Position numbers and translations under genes: made by a program
Shown: in pieces, positions 32,673 through 42,010 of the stretch
Position numbering within the stretch: position 1 is the stretch's first letter
Layout of the letters: each line of letters begins with the position of its first letter
Source: Mycobacterium sp. 852002-51057_SCH5723018
GTDB lineage: Bacteria; Actinomycetota; Actinomycetes; Mycobacteriales; Mycobacteriaceae
Reading direction: 5' to 3'
Assembly: GCF_001667035.1 (NCBI RefSeq)
Contig: NZ_LZIR01000046.1
Coordinates: 1-62,530, forward strand
Length of the DNA: 62,530 nucleotides
The notes under the pieces: model-generated
Database searches by the model: none
What the model was told of the DNA's origin: nothing
What the model saw: the letters and a program-made list of their open reading frames with translations, nothing else

Positions 32673-33818
32673 TCAGAACGATCCGGCGAGCACATCCGTC
32701 AGCACCCGGCGCGCGGTCTCGAGTTCGGCGGCATCCAGCGACGCGCGCGCGGTGAGCCGCAGCCGCGACGTCCCGGCGGGCACGGTCGGCGGGCGGAAGC
32801 AGCCCACCTTCACGCCGGCGTCCAGGCAGGCCGTCGCGGCGGCCAGCGCCACCGCCGGGTCGCCGAGGATCACCGACACCACCGCCGACTGCGGCAGGTC
32901 GGGAACGTCGCAGACCTCGGCAAGGAAACGCGCGTGCCGCAGCACCGCCTCCGGCCGCCACGCCTCGTGGCGAAGCACGGCCAGGGCTGCGCGCGCGGCG
33001 CCCACCGCGGCCGGCGCCAGCCCGGTGTCGAAGATGAACGTCCGGGCCGCGTCGATCAGGTGGGCGCGCACCGCTGCGGGTCCGAGCACCGCGCCGCCCT
33101 GGCTGCCGAGCGCCTTGGACAGCGTCGTGGTCATCACGATGTCGGGCGCGCCCGCCAGCCCCGCCTCGTGCAGCAGCCCGCGCCCGCCGCCGCGCACGCC
33201 GAGGCCATGGGCCTCGTCGACGACGAACAGCGCCCGGTGGCGGCGGCACACCTCGTGCAGGTCCCGCACCGGGGCCAGCGCGCCGTCGGCGCTGAACACC
33301 GACTCGGTGATGACGACGGCGCGTTCCTCGTCGCGCGAGGCGAGGGCGGCGTCGACGGCGGCGACGTCGCGGTGCGGCGTCACCACCACCCGGGCCCGCG
33401 ACAGCCGGCAGGCGTCCACCAGCGACGCATGGGACAGGGCGTCGGACACGAGCAGCGAACCCGGGCCCGACAGGCCGACGACGGCCCCCAGGTTCGCGGC
33501 GTATCCCGAGGAGAACAGCAATGCCGAGGCCGCGCCGGTGAACTCGGCGAGCTCGGACTCGAACTGCTGGTGCAGCTCGGTGTCGCCGGTGACCAGGCGC
33601 GACCCGGTGGCCCCGGCCCCCCACATGCGCAGCGCCGCAACGCCGCCCTCGATCACGTCGGGGTGCTGGGACAGCCCCAGGTAGTCGTTGGACGCCAGGT
33701 CCAGCTCGGTCGCCACGGCCGGGCGCGGCCGCAGCGAACGGCGCAGCCCGGCCTCGCGGCGTTGCCGCTCCACCGCGTCCAGCCAGGCCAGCGGTGACGC
33801 CTCGATCGGTGTCTTCAT
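32673..33818 (-). CDS. bioF: 8-amino-7-oxononanoate synthase
   Basis: PLP enzyme condensing alanine with a pimeloyl thioester. The 381 residues show LDLASNDYLGLSQHP, GAGATGSRLVTGD, LFSSGYAANLGAV, VVDEAHGLGV, and TTLSKALGSQGG with the Schiff-base lysine. M. tuberculosis has bioA-bioF-bioD contiguous; here more than 700 bases with another gene separate bioA from bioF. Confidence 0.95.
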   Translation of the reverse strand: MKTPIEASPLAWLDAVERQRREAGLRRSLRPRPAVATELDLASNDYLGLSQHPDVIEGGVAALRMWGAGATGSRLVTGDTELHQQFESELAEFTGAASALLFSSGYAANLGAVVGLSGPGSLLVSDALSHASLVDACRLSRARVVVTPHRDVAAVDAALASRDEERAVVITESVFSADGALAPVRDLHEVCRRHRALFVVDEAHGLGVRGGGRGLLHEAGLAGAPDIVMTTTLSKALGSQGGAVLGPAAVRAHLIDAARTFIFDTGLAPAAVGAARAALAVLRHEAWRPEAVLRHARFLAEVCDVPDLPQSAVVSVILGDPAVALAAATACLDAGVKVGCFRPPTVPAGTSRLRLTARASLDAAELETARRVLTDVLAGSF

Positions 33819-34091
33819 CGAGGCTCAGCCTAACGAGGCGTGCGACATCGACTATCGCGGAGGTGATAGGTCACAATCTGTTACCCGGTCTTTCAAAGTC
33901 GCTCAAGTTCGGGTTCTGGCCATCGGCCGACCGCGAACGACCGGCCGGAGCGGCGCTCTGGTTTGGCGGGGAACTGCGAGCCGTGGCCGCACATGTCTCG
34001 GTGGTAGTGGGTCGCGTCGAACTAGATGGCGATTTCATTGTGATGGCGCTTCCTCTCACAACCTGAGGCGGGCCGACGACCGTTCTCGTCG
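33819..34091. other. Intergenic stretch between bioF and the secreted-protein gene
   Basis: About 270 bases inside the disrupted biotin locus. A plus-strand reading frame (33794-34066, 90 codons) ends in LDGDFIVMALPLTT but has no recognisable domain or ribosome site and overlaps the 5' end of bioF, so I do not call it a gene. The bioF promoter should lie in the first half; no BioQ-like palindrome is evident. Confidence 0.4.
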
Positions 34092-34436
34092 TCAACCCTT
34101 GCACTGGGGCAGGAAACCTGGCCCATAACCGCAGTCCAGCGGTCCCTGTTCCACCTGCCCGTGTGGCGCCTGCGGGTTATCGTGCCAGGAGAAGTGCCAG
34201 TCGTGGCAGGCGGTCATGTCCCAATCCCCTGCTACCTGACCGGGCAGAGGTTGCCCTGGGCACCAACACGCGTAGCTCGTGCAACCTGGGGGGAAGGCGT
34301 GGGCGGTGCCTGCTGCCAATGCGATTCCGGCCACCGCGGCGACGCACGACACCACCGAGCCAGCGATGGTCCGCTTCAGGGAGTAAGGGGTGTTCACGGT
34401 TTTCCGTTCGATTGTCGATTCAGATTTTGGAGCCAT
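34092..34436 (-). CDS. Small secreted Cys/Trp-rich mycobacterial protein
   Basis: A 114-residue product (101 if the GTG at 34397 is used). A Sec signal peptide is clear: SLKRTIAGSVVSCVAAVAGIALAAGTAHA, cleaved before FPPG. The mature part of about 67 residues has five cysteines and WCPGQPLPGQVAGDWDMTACHDWHFSWHD, a pattern common to small exported mycobacterial proteins of unknown role. It interrupts the bioA-bioF order found in M. tuberculosis and lies on the same strand. Confidence 0.75.
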   Translation of the reverse strand: MAPKSESTIERKTVNTPYSLKRTIAGSVVSCVAAVAGIALAAGTAHAFPPGCTSYACWCPGQPLPGQVAGDWDMTACHDWHFSWHDNPQAPHGQVEQGPLDCGYGPGFLPQCKG

Positions 34437-34551
34437 TAGTATGTCGCCGCCCGCTTGCAGAATTCTTGCGTTCCCCGGGCCCGCAGCACGTTTTACCCTG
34501 AGCAAGGGTTCAACCCGTGGGCTGACCGGTGAAATAGGCGCTGAACTGGGG

Positions 34552-35853
34552 TCAGACGCGACGCGCGACCTCGACCATCGCCGAGGTGATCTGCGCGATC
34601 TCGTCGGTCGAGCAGACGTAGGGCGGCATCGCGTAGACCAGGTTGCGAAACGGGCGCAGCCAGACGCCGCGGTCCAGCGCCGCCGGGGTGGCGACCGCCA
34701 GGTCGACCGGCCGGGCGCATTCGATGACGCCGATGGCACCGCACACCCGGACGTCGATCACGCCGGGCAGGGCCCGGGCGGCTTCCAGCCCGTCGGCCAG
34801 CCCGGCGCCGATCCCGGCGACCCGTGACCGCCAGTCCTGGCCGAGCAGCAGCTCGACGCTGGCCACCGACACCGCGCAGGCCAGCGGGTTGGCCATGAAG
34901 GTGGGCCCGTGCATCAGCGCGCCGGCCTCCCCCGAGCTGATGGTGTGCGCGATGCGAGCGGTGCACAAGGTCGCGGCGAGGGAGAGGTACCCGCCGGTCA
35001 GCGCCTTGCCGACGCACATGATGTCCGGGCGCACGCCGGCGTGGTCGGCGGCGAACAGCTCGCCGGTGCGGCCGAAGCCGGTGGCGATTTCGTCGAAGAT
35101 CAGTAGCACGTCGTGCCGGTCGCAGGCGTCGCGCAGGTCGCGCAGGTAACGCGGGTCGTGGAAGCGCATCCCGCCCGCGCCTTGCACGACGGGTTCGACC
35201 ACCACGGCCGCCAGCTCGTCGGCGTGCCGCGCCAGTTGCGCCTCGAACGCCGCGGAGTAGGCGGCGTCGTAGTCGCGGGGAACCTGCGGGGCGAACACCT
35301 GGCGGGCCAGGATGTCGGTCCACAGGGAGTGCATGCCGCCGTCGGGGTCGCAGACGCTCATCGGCGTGAAGGTGTCGCCGTGATAGCCGCCCCGCCAGGT
35401 CATCAACCGGTGCTTGCCAGGCCGGGCGAGGCTGCGCCAGTACTGCAGCGCCATCTTGACCGCGACCTCGACTGACACCGAGCCGGAGTCGCTGAAGAAC
35501 ACCGTCTCCAGACCCGCGGGCGTGATGTCCACCAGCAACTGCGCCAGCCGGGCCGCGGGCTCGTGGGTCAGCCCGCCGAACATGACGTGGTTCATGGTGG
35601 CGAGCTGGCTGGCCAGCGCCGCATCCAGATCGGGGTGGCCATGCCCATGGATCGCGGTCCACCAGGAGCTCATCGCGTCGAGCGCCTGGATGGGCGCGCC
35701 GTCGCGAATCAGCGTCAGCCAGGCGCCGCGCGCGGCGACCGCCACCACCGGCGGCACGGCTTCGCGGCCGATGGTGCTGTAGGGGTGCCACAGGTGCGCG
35801 GCGTCGATCGCGCTGATTTGCCCGGGCGTCAGCCCGGCCCTGGCCGGCGGCAT
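34552..35853 (-). CDS. bioA: Adenosylmethionine-8-amino-7-oxononanoate aminotransferase
   Basis: PLP enzyme that aminates KAPA to DAPA with SAM as amino donor, the step between BioF and BioD. The 433 residues show [69 protein letters not shown] with the Schiff-base lysine, and [13 protein letters not shown]. The ATG giving [11 protein letters not shown] matches the M. tuberculosis N-terminus and has TACCCT 8 bases upstream; an ATG at 35916 would add 21 unconserved residues. Confidence 0.94.
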   Translation of the reverse strand: MPPARAGLTPGQISAIDAAHLWHPYSTIGREAVPPVVAVAARGAWLTLIRDGAPIQALDAMSSWWTAIHGHGHPDLDAALASQLATMNHVMFGGLTHEPAARLAQLLVDITPAGLETVFFSDSGSVSVEVAVKMALQYWRSLARPGKHRLMTWRGGYHGDTFTPMSVCDPDGGMHSLWTDILARQVFAPQVPRDYDAAYSAAFEAQLARHADELAAVVVEPVVQGAGGMRFHDPRYLRDLRDACDRHDVLLIFDEIATGFGRTGELFAADHAGVRPDIMCVGKALTGGYLSLAATLCTARIAHTISSGEAGALMHGPTFMANPLACAVSVASVELLLGQDWRSRVAGIGAGLADGLEAARALPGVIDVRVCGAIGVIECARPVDLAVATPAALDRGVWLRPFRNLVYAMPPYVCSTDEIAQITSAMVEVARRV

Positions 35854-35914
35854 AGAGATCGAGGGTAAAGCAGTCGGCTCGCACAAATCGCGGCCATCGG
35901 GAAGCATCGACGGC

Positions 35915-36370
35915 ATGGCATCGCCGCACCGGCCCGACGATCCTCACCCGAGCAATCCGACGGTCTCCCCGCCGGCGCCCGCGCGCCTCCATCACTCCCA
36001 GCACCAGCCACCGCGGGTGCTTCGAGTGCGCATCGCCGCCTGGGACGTCGCCTCCACCGTCGTCCTGTTGGCGTTGCTGCTCTACCTGGCCACCGCGACG
36101 AACTGGCCGACGAGGATGTTCGGCTTCCTGGCGAACGTGTGCGAGGGAGATACCTGTGGACCGGTGCCCTTCGGGGTCGATTACTACATCCATCCCGTGG
36201 TGTGGGGCGGCATCGGCGCCGCGATCGCCGCGGCCGGCATCGGCCCCTTCGTTTCCCTCTTGAAGGGCTGGTACATGTCCTTCTGGCCGGTCTTGTCCCT
36301 CGCGGTGCTCATGGTCGCGTCGGTGGCCGGCTCCATCCTGACCGCGTTCAGCTCGCGGTACTGGCTCTGA
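35915..36370 (+). CDS. Conserved membrane protein (Rv1567c-like)
   Basis: A 151-residue protein. About 40 Pro/His-rich N-terminal residues precede three hydrophobic segments: [36 protein letters not shown] and [18 protein letters not shown]. The loop after helix 1 has [16 protein letters not shown] with two cysteines that could pair outside the membrane. It is longer at the N-terminus than M. tuberculosis Rv1567c as I remember it. Lies divergent from bioA and upstream of ripD, the same order as in M. tuberculosis. Function unknown. Confidence 0.75.
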   Translation: MASPHRPDDPHPSNPTVSPPAPARLHHSQHQPPRVLRVRIAAWDVASTVVLLALLLYLATATNWPTRMFGFLANVCEGDTCGPVPFGVDYYIHPVVWGGIGAAIAAAGIGPFVSLLKGWYMSFWPVLSLAVLMVASVAGSILTAFSSRYWL

Positions 36371-36379
36371 GCGAGTGGA

Positions 36380-36412
36380 GGTCACGCTGACGCCGATCTT
36401 GGCGTAGTGACC
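36380..36412 (+). terminator. Hairpin after the Rv1567c-like gene
   Basis: GGTCAC...ACGCC pairs with GGCGT-A-GTGACC around a six-base loop, giving an 11-bp stem with a small bulge, starting 10 bases past the stop codon. No U-tract follows, as is usual for mycobacterial terminators. Confidence 0.4.
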
Positions 36413-36697
36413 GAAATCACACCTAGGGCACCGGATAGGGCCCGCCAGTCACCCTGCGGTCACGTTCCTGCAAAAAATCCTCTGCGCAGGCCAACAGCTA
36501 TTCTCCGCCGGTCCCTTCTGTTGTAGAAGTTTCTGTAGTGACTGGTGTGAATTCAGACGGTTGACAGGCTGGTTTCACGCCACGCGTCATGCAGCGACGT
36601 TCGGCCCCGACGGGGAGGCCACGCGTCGCCCGCAATAGCGGCCGATGCGCGAAGTCACCGCGACTGACGCCCCAGGACCCCGAGGAGTGGGAATCCA
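36413..36697 (+). other. Long upstream region of ripD
   Basis: Nearly 290 bases with no gene. It holds a small hairpin CTTCT-N5-AGAAG (36515-36529), a direct repeat ttctgttgtag / ttctgtagtga, a -35-like TTGACA at 36561-36566 without a clear -10 at 17 bases, and GC-rich potential stems nearer the gene. GAGGAGTGGGA lies just before the ATG as ribosome site. A regulated leader is possible; I could not fit it to a known riboswitch. Confidence 0.45.
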
Positions 36698-37462
36698 ATG
36701 AAACGCATCTACGCCTTCGCGGTCGGTGTCGCGATGCTGGTGGCCCCGTTGGCCACCGCCGGCATCGCGGCGGCCGACCCCATCACCAGGACGATGGACT
36801 ACCAGCAGGCCACCGACATCGTCGTCATGCGCGGTCTGTCGCAGCGCGGCGTGCCGTTCTCCTGGGCCGGCGGCGGTGTCAACGGCCCTAGTCGCGGCAA
36901 GGGCACGGGCATCTACACCGTCGGGTTCGACGCCTCGGGCCTGATGCAGTACGCCTACGCCGGCGCCGGCATCAAGCTGCCGCGTTCCTCCGGCGAGATG
37001 TACCGGCTGGGCCAGAAGGTGATGCCGCAGCAGGCGCGCCGCGGCGACCTGATCTTCTACGGTCCGGAAGGCAGCCAAAGCGTCGCGATGTACCTCGGAA
37101 ACAACCAGATGCTCGAGGTCGGCGACGTCGTGCAAGTGTCGCCGGTGCGCAGCAACGGCATGACCCCCTACCTGGTCCGGGTGCTCGGCGCCCAGCCGAT
37201 GCCGGCGCAGCAGGCGCCACTGCAGCAGGCCCCGGTGCAGCAGGCGCCGGCCCAGCAGGCACCGCTGCAACAGGCACCCGCCCAGCAGGCACCGTTACAG
37301 CAGGCCCCGGCCCAGCAGGCACCGCTACAGCAAGCGCCGGCCCAGCAGGCACCGCTGCAACAGGCGCCGGCCCAGCAGGCACCGCTGCAGCAGATGCCGT
37401 TGCTGCAGCCGCCGACGCAGCAGGCACCCGTCCAGCAGGCTCCCGCCGTCATCTCGCGGTAA
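36698..37462 (+). CDS. ripD: RipD, non-catalytic NlpC/P60 peptidoglycan-binding protein
   Basis: A 254-residue secreted protein. Signal peptide MKRIYAFAVGVAMLVAPLATAGIAAA is cleaved before DPI. Residues 32-165 form the NlpC/P60 fold, but the catalytic Cys of the usual FDCSGL is Ala in GFDASGLMQYAYAGAG, and the usual His of HVGIYLG is Ser in SQSVAMYLGNNQ. This is the same dead site as M. tuberculosis RipD (Rv1566c), which binds peptidoglycan without cutting it. Residues 170-245 are a tandem QQAP(L/A/V) repeat. The ribosome site is strong. Confidence 0.92.
   Translation: MKRIYAFAVGVAMLVAPLATAGIAAADPITRTMDYQQATDIVVMRGLSQRGVPFSWAGGGVNGPSRGKGTGIYTVGFDASGLMQYAYAGAGIKLPRSSGEMYRLGQKVMPQQARRGDLIFYGPEGSQSVAMYLGNNQMLEVGDVVQVSPVRSNGMTPYLVRVLGAQPMPAQQAPLQQAPVQQAPAQQAPLQQAPAQQAPLQQAPAQQAPLQQAPAQQAPLQQAPAQQAPLQQMPLLQPPTQQAPVQQAPAVISR
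37203..37440 (+). repeat. Tandem repeat encoding the RipD QQAP tail
   Basis: About 15 copies of a 15-bp unit, arranged mostly as 30-bp pairs (cagcaggcaccgctgcaaca type), encode alternating QQAPL and QQAPA. Third positions vary between units, so the array is old or under selection rather than freshly expanded. Copy number is likely to differ among strains. Confidence 0.85.
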
Positions 37463-37587
37463 CCTCCCCGGGCTCTGCCGCCCTAGCGAAGGCCTCCCCG
37501 CACAGGCCCCAACAGGCCCCAACACGCGCCACTCGCTCCCTCGTGCACGGCTGCGGGCGGCGGGTTTGGGTAAATTAGCGATCGACC

Positions 37588-39738
37588 ATGCAGAGCCTCT
37601 CACCTCCTCGATCGCCGGTCGCCGCTGCGAAGCCGGCCGCTACGGGAGCGCGCTCGACAGGGTTCTATCGCTACGACCTCGACGGCCTGCGCGGCATCGC
37701 CATCGCGCTGGTCGCCGTGTTCCACGTCTGGTTCGGCCGGGTTTCCGGCGGCGTCGACGTGTTCCTGGCGCTGTCCGGGTTCTTCTTCGGCGGCAAGATC
37801 CTGCGCGCCGCGCTCGACCCGGCGGTGTCGCTGTCGCCCGTCGCCGAGGTGATCCGGCTGGCGCGCCGCCTGCTTCCCGCCCTGGTCGTGGTGCTGGCCG
37901 GCTGCGGGCTCCTGACCATCCTGGTGCAACCAGAGACCCGCTGGGAGACGTTCGCCGACCAGAGCCTGGCCAGCCTGGGCTATTACCAGAACTGGGAACT
38001 GGCCAATACCGCGTCCGACTACCTGCGGGCCGGCGAGGCCGTCACCCCGCTGCAACACATCTGGTCGATGTCGGTGCAGGGCCAGTTCTACATCGGCTTC
38101 CTGCTGCTGATCGCCGGCTGCGCCTACGCCTTCCGGCGAGCGCTGCGCGCTCACCTGCGGACCATGTTCGTGGTGCTGCTGAGCGCGCTGACGGTGGCGT
38201 CGTTCGTGTATGCGGTCGTCGCCCATCAGGACGACCAAGCCCTCGCCTACTACAACAGTTTCGCCCGGGCGTGGGAGTTGCTGCTGGGCGCGCTGGTCGG
38301 CGCGGTGGTGCCCTACGTTCGCTGGCCGACGTGGCTGCGCACGGCGCTGGCCACCGTCGCGCTGGCCACGATCGTGTCGTGCGGGGCCCTGATCGACGGC
38401 GTCAAGGAATTTCCCGGCCCGTGGGCCCTGGTGCCCGTCGGGGCCACCATGCTGATGATCCTGGCCGGAGCCAACCTGTGTCCTGGCGCCGCCGGTGAGC
38501 GGCTGCCGCTGCCGAATCGGCTGCTGGCGACCGGGCCGCTGGTGGCGCTGGGCGCCATTGCGTACTCGCTCTATCTCTGGCACTGGCCGCTGCTCATCTT
38601 CTGGCTGTCCTACAGCGGCCACCGGCACGCCAACTTCGTCGAAGGCGCGGCGGTGCTGCTGCTGTCGGGATTGCTGGCCCACCTGACCACCCGGCTGGTC
38701 GAGGACCCGCTGCGCTACCGGGCCCCGTTCCCGGCGCCGGCGCCGACGATGCCGTGGTGGGTGCGCCTGCGCCGGCCGACCATGGCGCTGGGATCGATGG
38801 TGGTGCTGCTCGGCGTGACGCTCACCGCGACCTCGTTCACCTGGCGCCAGCACGTCACGGTGTTGCGGTCGGCGGGCAAGGAGCTCAGCGTCCTCAACCC
38901 GCAGGACTACCCCGGCGCGCGCGCCCTCACCGAACGGGTGCGGGTGCCCACGCTGCCGATGCGGCCCACCGTCTTGGAGGTCAAGCACGACCTGCCGGAC
39001 ACGACCAGGGACGGCTGCATCAGTGACTTCGTCAACCCCGCGGTGGTCAACTGCACCTACGGCGACCTGCGCGCCACCCGCACCATCGCCCTGGCCGGCG
39101 GGTCGCACGCCGAACATTGGCTGCCCGCGCTGGAGCTGCTCGGCGCTGTGCACCACTTCAAGGTCGTGACGTACCTCAAGATGGGGTGCCCGCTGTCCAC
39201 CGAGGAAGTGCCGCTGATCATGGGCAACAACGCCCCATATCCGCAGTGCCGCGAATGGGTGCGACGGACGCTGGACAAGCTGGTCGTCGATCGTCCCGAC
39301 TACGTGTTCACGACGACGACCCGGCCCTGGAACATCAAGACCGGCGACGTCATGCCGGCGACCTACATCGGGATCTGGCAGACGTTGTCGGACAACAACA
39401 TACCGATCCTGGGCATGCGGGATACGCCGTGGCTGGTCAAGAAGGACAAACCGTTCGACCCCGCCGACTGCCTGGCCAAGGGCGGCAGCGCGCAGTCGTG
39501 CGCGATCAAGCGCTCCGACGTGCTGTCGGATCGCAATCAGACCCTTGACTTCGTCGCGCAGTTCCCCCTGCTCAAGGTCCTCGACATGTCGGACGCGATA
39601 TGCCGCACCGACGTCTGTCGCCCGGCCGAAGGGAACGTGCTGATCTATCACGGCGCCCATCACCTGTCCCCGACCTACGTGCGGACCATGGCGGACGAAT
39701 TGGGCCGCCAGATCGCGGCGAACACCGGCTGGTGGTGA
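37588..39738 (+). CDS. Acyltransferase 3 / SGNH-domain membrane protein (OafA/YrhL type)
   Basis: A 716-residue protein like M. tuberculosis Rv1565c. The N-terminal about 400 residues form the ten-helix acyltransferase-3 domain, with YRYDLDGLRGIAIALVAVFHVWFGR (the conserved His and Arg) and IAYSLYLWHWPLLIFW. After a linker helix, residues about 470-716 resemble the SGNH hydrolase domain with LAGGSHAEHWLPALELL as the serine-loop region and GAHHLSPTYV near the end. Such proteins O-acylate cell-envelope glycans or lipids. TAAATT stands 11 bases before the ATG. It follows ripD, suggesting an envelope-modification neighbourhood. Confidence 0.87.
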   Translation: MQSLSPPRSPVAAAKPAATGARSTGFYRYDLDGLRGIAIALVAVFHVWFGRVSGGVDVFLALSGFFFGGKILRAALDPAVSLSPVAEVIRLARRLLPALVVVLAGCGLLTILVQPETRWETFADQSLASLGYYQNWELANTASDYLRAGEAVTPLQHIWSMSVQGQFYIGFLLLIAGCAYAFRRALRAHLRTMFVVLLSALTVASFVYAVVAHQDDQALAYYNSFARAWELLLGALVGAVVPYVRWPTWLRTALATVALATIVSCGALIDGVKEFPGPWALVPVGATMLMILAGANLCPGAAGERLPLPNRLLATGPLVALGAIAYSLYLWHWPLLIFWLSYSGHRHANFVEGAAVLLLSGLLAHLTTRLVEDPLRYRAPFPAPAPTMPWWVRLRRPTMALGSMVVLLGVTLTATSFTWRQHVTVLRSAGKELSVLNPQDYPGARALTERVRVPTLPMRPTVLEVKHDLPDTTRDGCISDFVNPAVVNCTYGDLRATRTIALAGGSHAEHWLPALELLGAVHHFKVVTYLKMGCPLSTEEVPLIMGNNAPYPQCREWVRRTLDKLVVDRPDYVFTTTTRPWNIKTGDVMPATYIGIWQTLSDNNIPILGMRDTPWLVKKDKPFDPADCLAKGGSAQSCAIKRSDVLSDRNQTLDFVAQFPLLKVLDMSDAICRTDVCRPAEGNVLIYHGAHHLSPTYVRTMADELGRQIAANTGWW

Positions 39739-39772
39739 CCCGGTAACCCGGCGGGCGTGACCCCGGCACGGA

Positions 39773-39778
39773 TAAAGT
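39773..39778 (+). promoter_or_regulatory. Likely -10 box of treX (leaderless)
   Basis: TAAAGT followed by six bases and the ATG at 39785 would start the transcript exactly on the ATG; this favours ATG over the GTG three bases earlier. Confidence 0.45.
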
Positions 39779-39784
39779 GCAGTG

Positions 39785-42007
39785 ATGCCGACCGACCATC
39801 CAGCCTCAGCAACAGGCTCCGAAAAAGGAAAGGCCGCACCGGATAACGGCAGGTCCCAGCCGCGACTTGCCACCATCTGGCCGGGCACTCCGTATCCGCT
39901 CGGGGCGACCTATGACGGTGCGGGCACTAACTTCTCGCTGTTTTCCGAGATCGCCGAGAAGGTCGAGCTATGCCTGATCGACGGCGGCGGGGGCGAGACA
40001 AGAATCACCCTCGAAGAGGTTGACGGCTACGTCTGGCACGCCTACCTACCCAACATCACCCCGGGGCAGCGCTACGGATTTCGCGTCCACGGGCCGTGGG
40101 ACCCGTCGGCCGGCCACCGGTGCGACCCGAGCAAGCTGCTGTTGGATCCGTACGGCAAGGCCTTCCACGGCGATTTCGACTTCGGGCAGGCGCTGTACTC
40201 CTACGACCTGAAGGCCGTGAAGCCGGGCAGTGACGGTGCCGATCCCGGGACTCCCCCGATGCTGGACTCGCTCGGGCACACCATGACCAGCGTGGTGAGC
40301 AACCCGTTCTTCGACTGGGGGTCCGACCGCGCGCCGCTCACCCCGTACCACGAGACCGTCATCTACGAGGCCCACGTCAAGGGCATGACCCAGAACCATC
40401 CCGCCATCCCCGAAGAGCAGCGGGGCACCTACGCCGGGCTGGCCCACCCGGTGATCATCGAGCACCTCAAGTCGCTCAGCGTCACCGCCATCGAGCTCAT
40501 GCCGGTTCACCAGTTCATGCACGACTCACGGCTGCTGGATCTGGGATTGCGAAACTACTGGGGCTACAACACCTTTGGCTTCTTCGCCCCGCACAACCAG
40601 TACGCCGCCAACCGCCGCTCGAGCGTCGCCGAGTTCAAATCCATGGTGCGCAGCTTCCATGAGGCCGGCATCGAGGTGATCCTCGACGTGGTCTACAACC
40701 ACACCGCCGAAGGCAATCACCTCGGCCCGACGATCAACTTCCGCGGCATCGACAACGCCGCCTACTACCGGCTCGTCGACACGGACCTGCGGCTCTACAA
40801 GGACTACACGGGCACCGGCAACAGCCTCAACGCCCGGCACCCGCACGTGCTGCAGCTGATCATGGACTCGCTGCGGTACTGGGTCACCGAGATGCACGTC
40901 GACGGGTTCCGCTTCGACCTGGCCGCCACGCTCGCCCGCGAGCTGCACGACGTCGACCGACTGAGCGCGTTTTTCGACCTGGTGCAGCAGGATCCGGTGG
41001 TCAGCCAGGTCAAACTGATCGCCGAGCCGTGGGACGTCGGTGAGGGCGGCTATCAGGTCGGAAATTTCCCGGGTTTGTGGACGGAGTGGAACGGGAAGTA
41101 TCGCGATACTGTGCGCGACTACTGGCGGGGCGAGCCCGCGACCCTGGGCGAGTTCGCTTCCCGGCTGACCGGGTCGTCGGACCTGTATGAGGCGACGGGT
41201 CGGCGCCCCAGCGCCAGCATCAACTTCGTCATCGCCCACGACGGTTTCACGCTCAACGACCTCGTCTCGTACAACGAAAAGCACAACCTGGCCAACGGTG
41301 AAGACAACCGGGACGGGGAAAGCCACAACCGATCCTGGAACTGCGGCGTCGAAGGACCCACCGACGACCCCGACATCATCGAGCTGCGCTGCCGCCAGAT
41401 GCGCAACTTCTGGGCGACCTTGATGGTCAGCCAGGGCACGCCGATGATCGCCCACGGCGACGAGTTCGGGCGCACCCAAAACGGCAACAACAACGTCTAC
41501 TGCCAGGACTCCGAATTGTCCTGGATGGACTGGTCTTTGGCGGACAAGAACGCCGACCTGCTGTCATTCGCCCGCAGGGTGAGCACCCTGCGCAAGAACC
41601 ACCCGGTGTTTCGCCGCCGCCGCTTCTTCGAAGGCGAGCCGATCCGCAGCGGCGACGAGGTCCACGACCTCGTGTGGTTGACCCCGGGCGGGCAGGAGAT
41701 GACCCACGACGATTGGGGCAAGAGCTTCCACAAGTGCGTGGCGGTGTTTCTCAACGGCGATGCGATCAGCGCGCCGAACGCCCGCGGCGAGCGGGTGGTC
41801 GACGACTCATTCCTGTTGTGCTTCAACGCCGATGACCAACCGGTCGAGTTCGTCATGCCGCCGGTCGATTACGCCCAGGAGTGGACGGTGGAGCTCGACA
41901 CCAACCATCGTGCCGGCTTGAAAGAAGCAGGCGGCCAGCTGGTGAACGCCGAAGAGAAGGTCTCGCTGCCCTCGCGTTCGCTGCTGGTACTCCGTAAGAC
42001 CATGTGA
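39785..42007 (+). CDS. treX: Glycogen debranching enzyme TreX (GlgX type)
   Basis: Hydrolyses alpha-1,6 branches of glycogen, giving linear chains for TreY. The 740 residues begin with a CBM48-like domain (YPLGATYDGAGTNFSLFSE), then the GH13 barrel with regions DVVYNHTAEG, GFRFDLAATL (nucleophile Asp), LIAEPWDVG (acid Glu) and VIAHDGFTLNDLV. A C-terminal beta domain ends in SLPSRSLLVLRK. Its stop is 3 bases before treY. M. tuberculosis Rv1564c occupies the same place. Confidence 0.95.
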   Translation: MPTDHPASATGSEKGKAAPDNGRSQPRLATIWPGTPYPLGATYDGAGTNFSLFSEIAEKVELCLIDGGGGETRITLEEVDGYVWHAYLPNITPGQRYGFRVHGPWDPSAGHRCDPSKLLLDPYGKAFHGDFDFGQALYSYDLKAVKPGSDGADPGTPPMLDSLGHTMTSVVSNPFFDWGSDRAPLTPYHETVIYEAHVKGMTQNHPAIPEEQRGTYAGLAHPVIIEHLKSLSVTAIELMPVHQFMHDSRLLDLGLRNYWGYNTFGFFAPHNQYAANRRSSVAEFKSMVRSFHEAGIEVILDVVYNHTAEGNHLGPTINFRGIDNAAYYRLVDTDLRLYKDYTGTGNSLNARHPHVLQLIMDSLRYWVTEMHVDGFRFDLAATLARELHDVDRLSAFFDLVQQDPVVSQVKLIAEPWDVGEGGYQVGNFPGLWTEWNGKYRDTVRDYWRGEPATLGEFASRLTGSSDLYEATGRRPSASINFVIAHDGFTLNDLVSYNEKHNLANGEDNRDGESHNRSWNCGVEGPTDDPDIIELRCRQMRNFWATLMVSQGTPMIAHGDEFGRTQNGNNNVYCQDSELSWMDWSLADKNADLLSFARRVSTLRKNHPVFRRRRFFEGEPIRSGDEVHDLVWLTPGGQEMTHDDWGKSFHKCVAVFLNGDAISAPNARGERVVDDSFLLCFNADDQPVEFVMPPVDYAQEWTVELDTNHRAGLKEAGGQLVNAEEKVSLPSRSLLVLRKTM

Positions 42008-42010
42008 CAC

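Noticed and set aside
33794..34066. Small plus-strand gene between bioF and the secreted-protein gene
   Set aside because: No ribosome site or domain, and it overlaps the bioF start on the other strand.
36570..36697. ydaO-type c-di-AMP riboswitch before ripD
   Set aside because: GC-rich stems are present but the conserved core could not be recognised by eye.
37203..37440. Repeat array in ripD taken as a CRISPR or PE/PPE-type repeat
   Set aside because: Units are contiguous without spacers and code in frame for QQAP(L/A); no cas genes are near.
37600..39888. Long minus-strand frame opposite the acyltransferase
   Set aside because: Same artefact; the plus-strand protein has clear acyltransferase-3 motifs.
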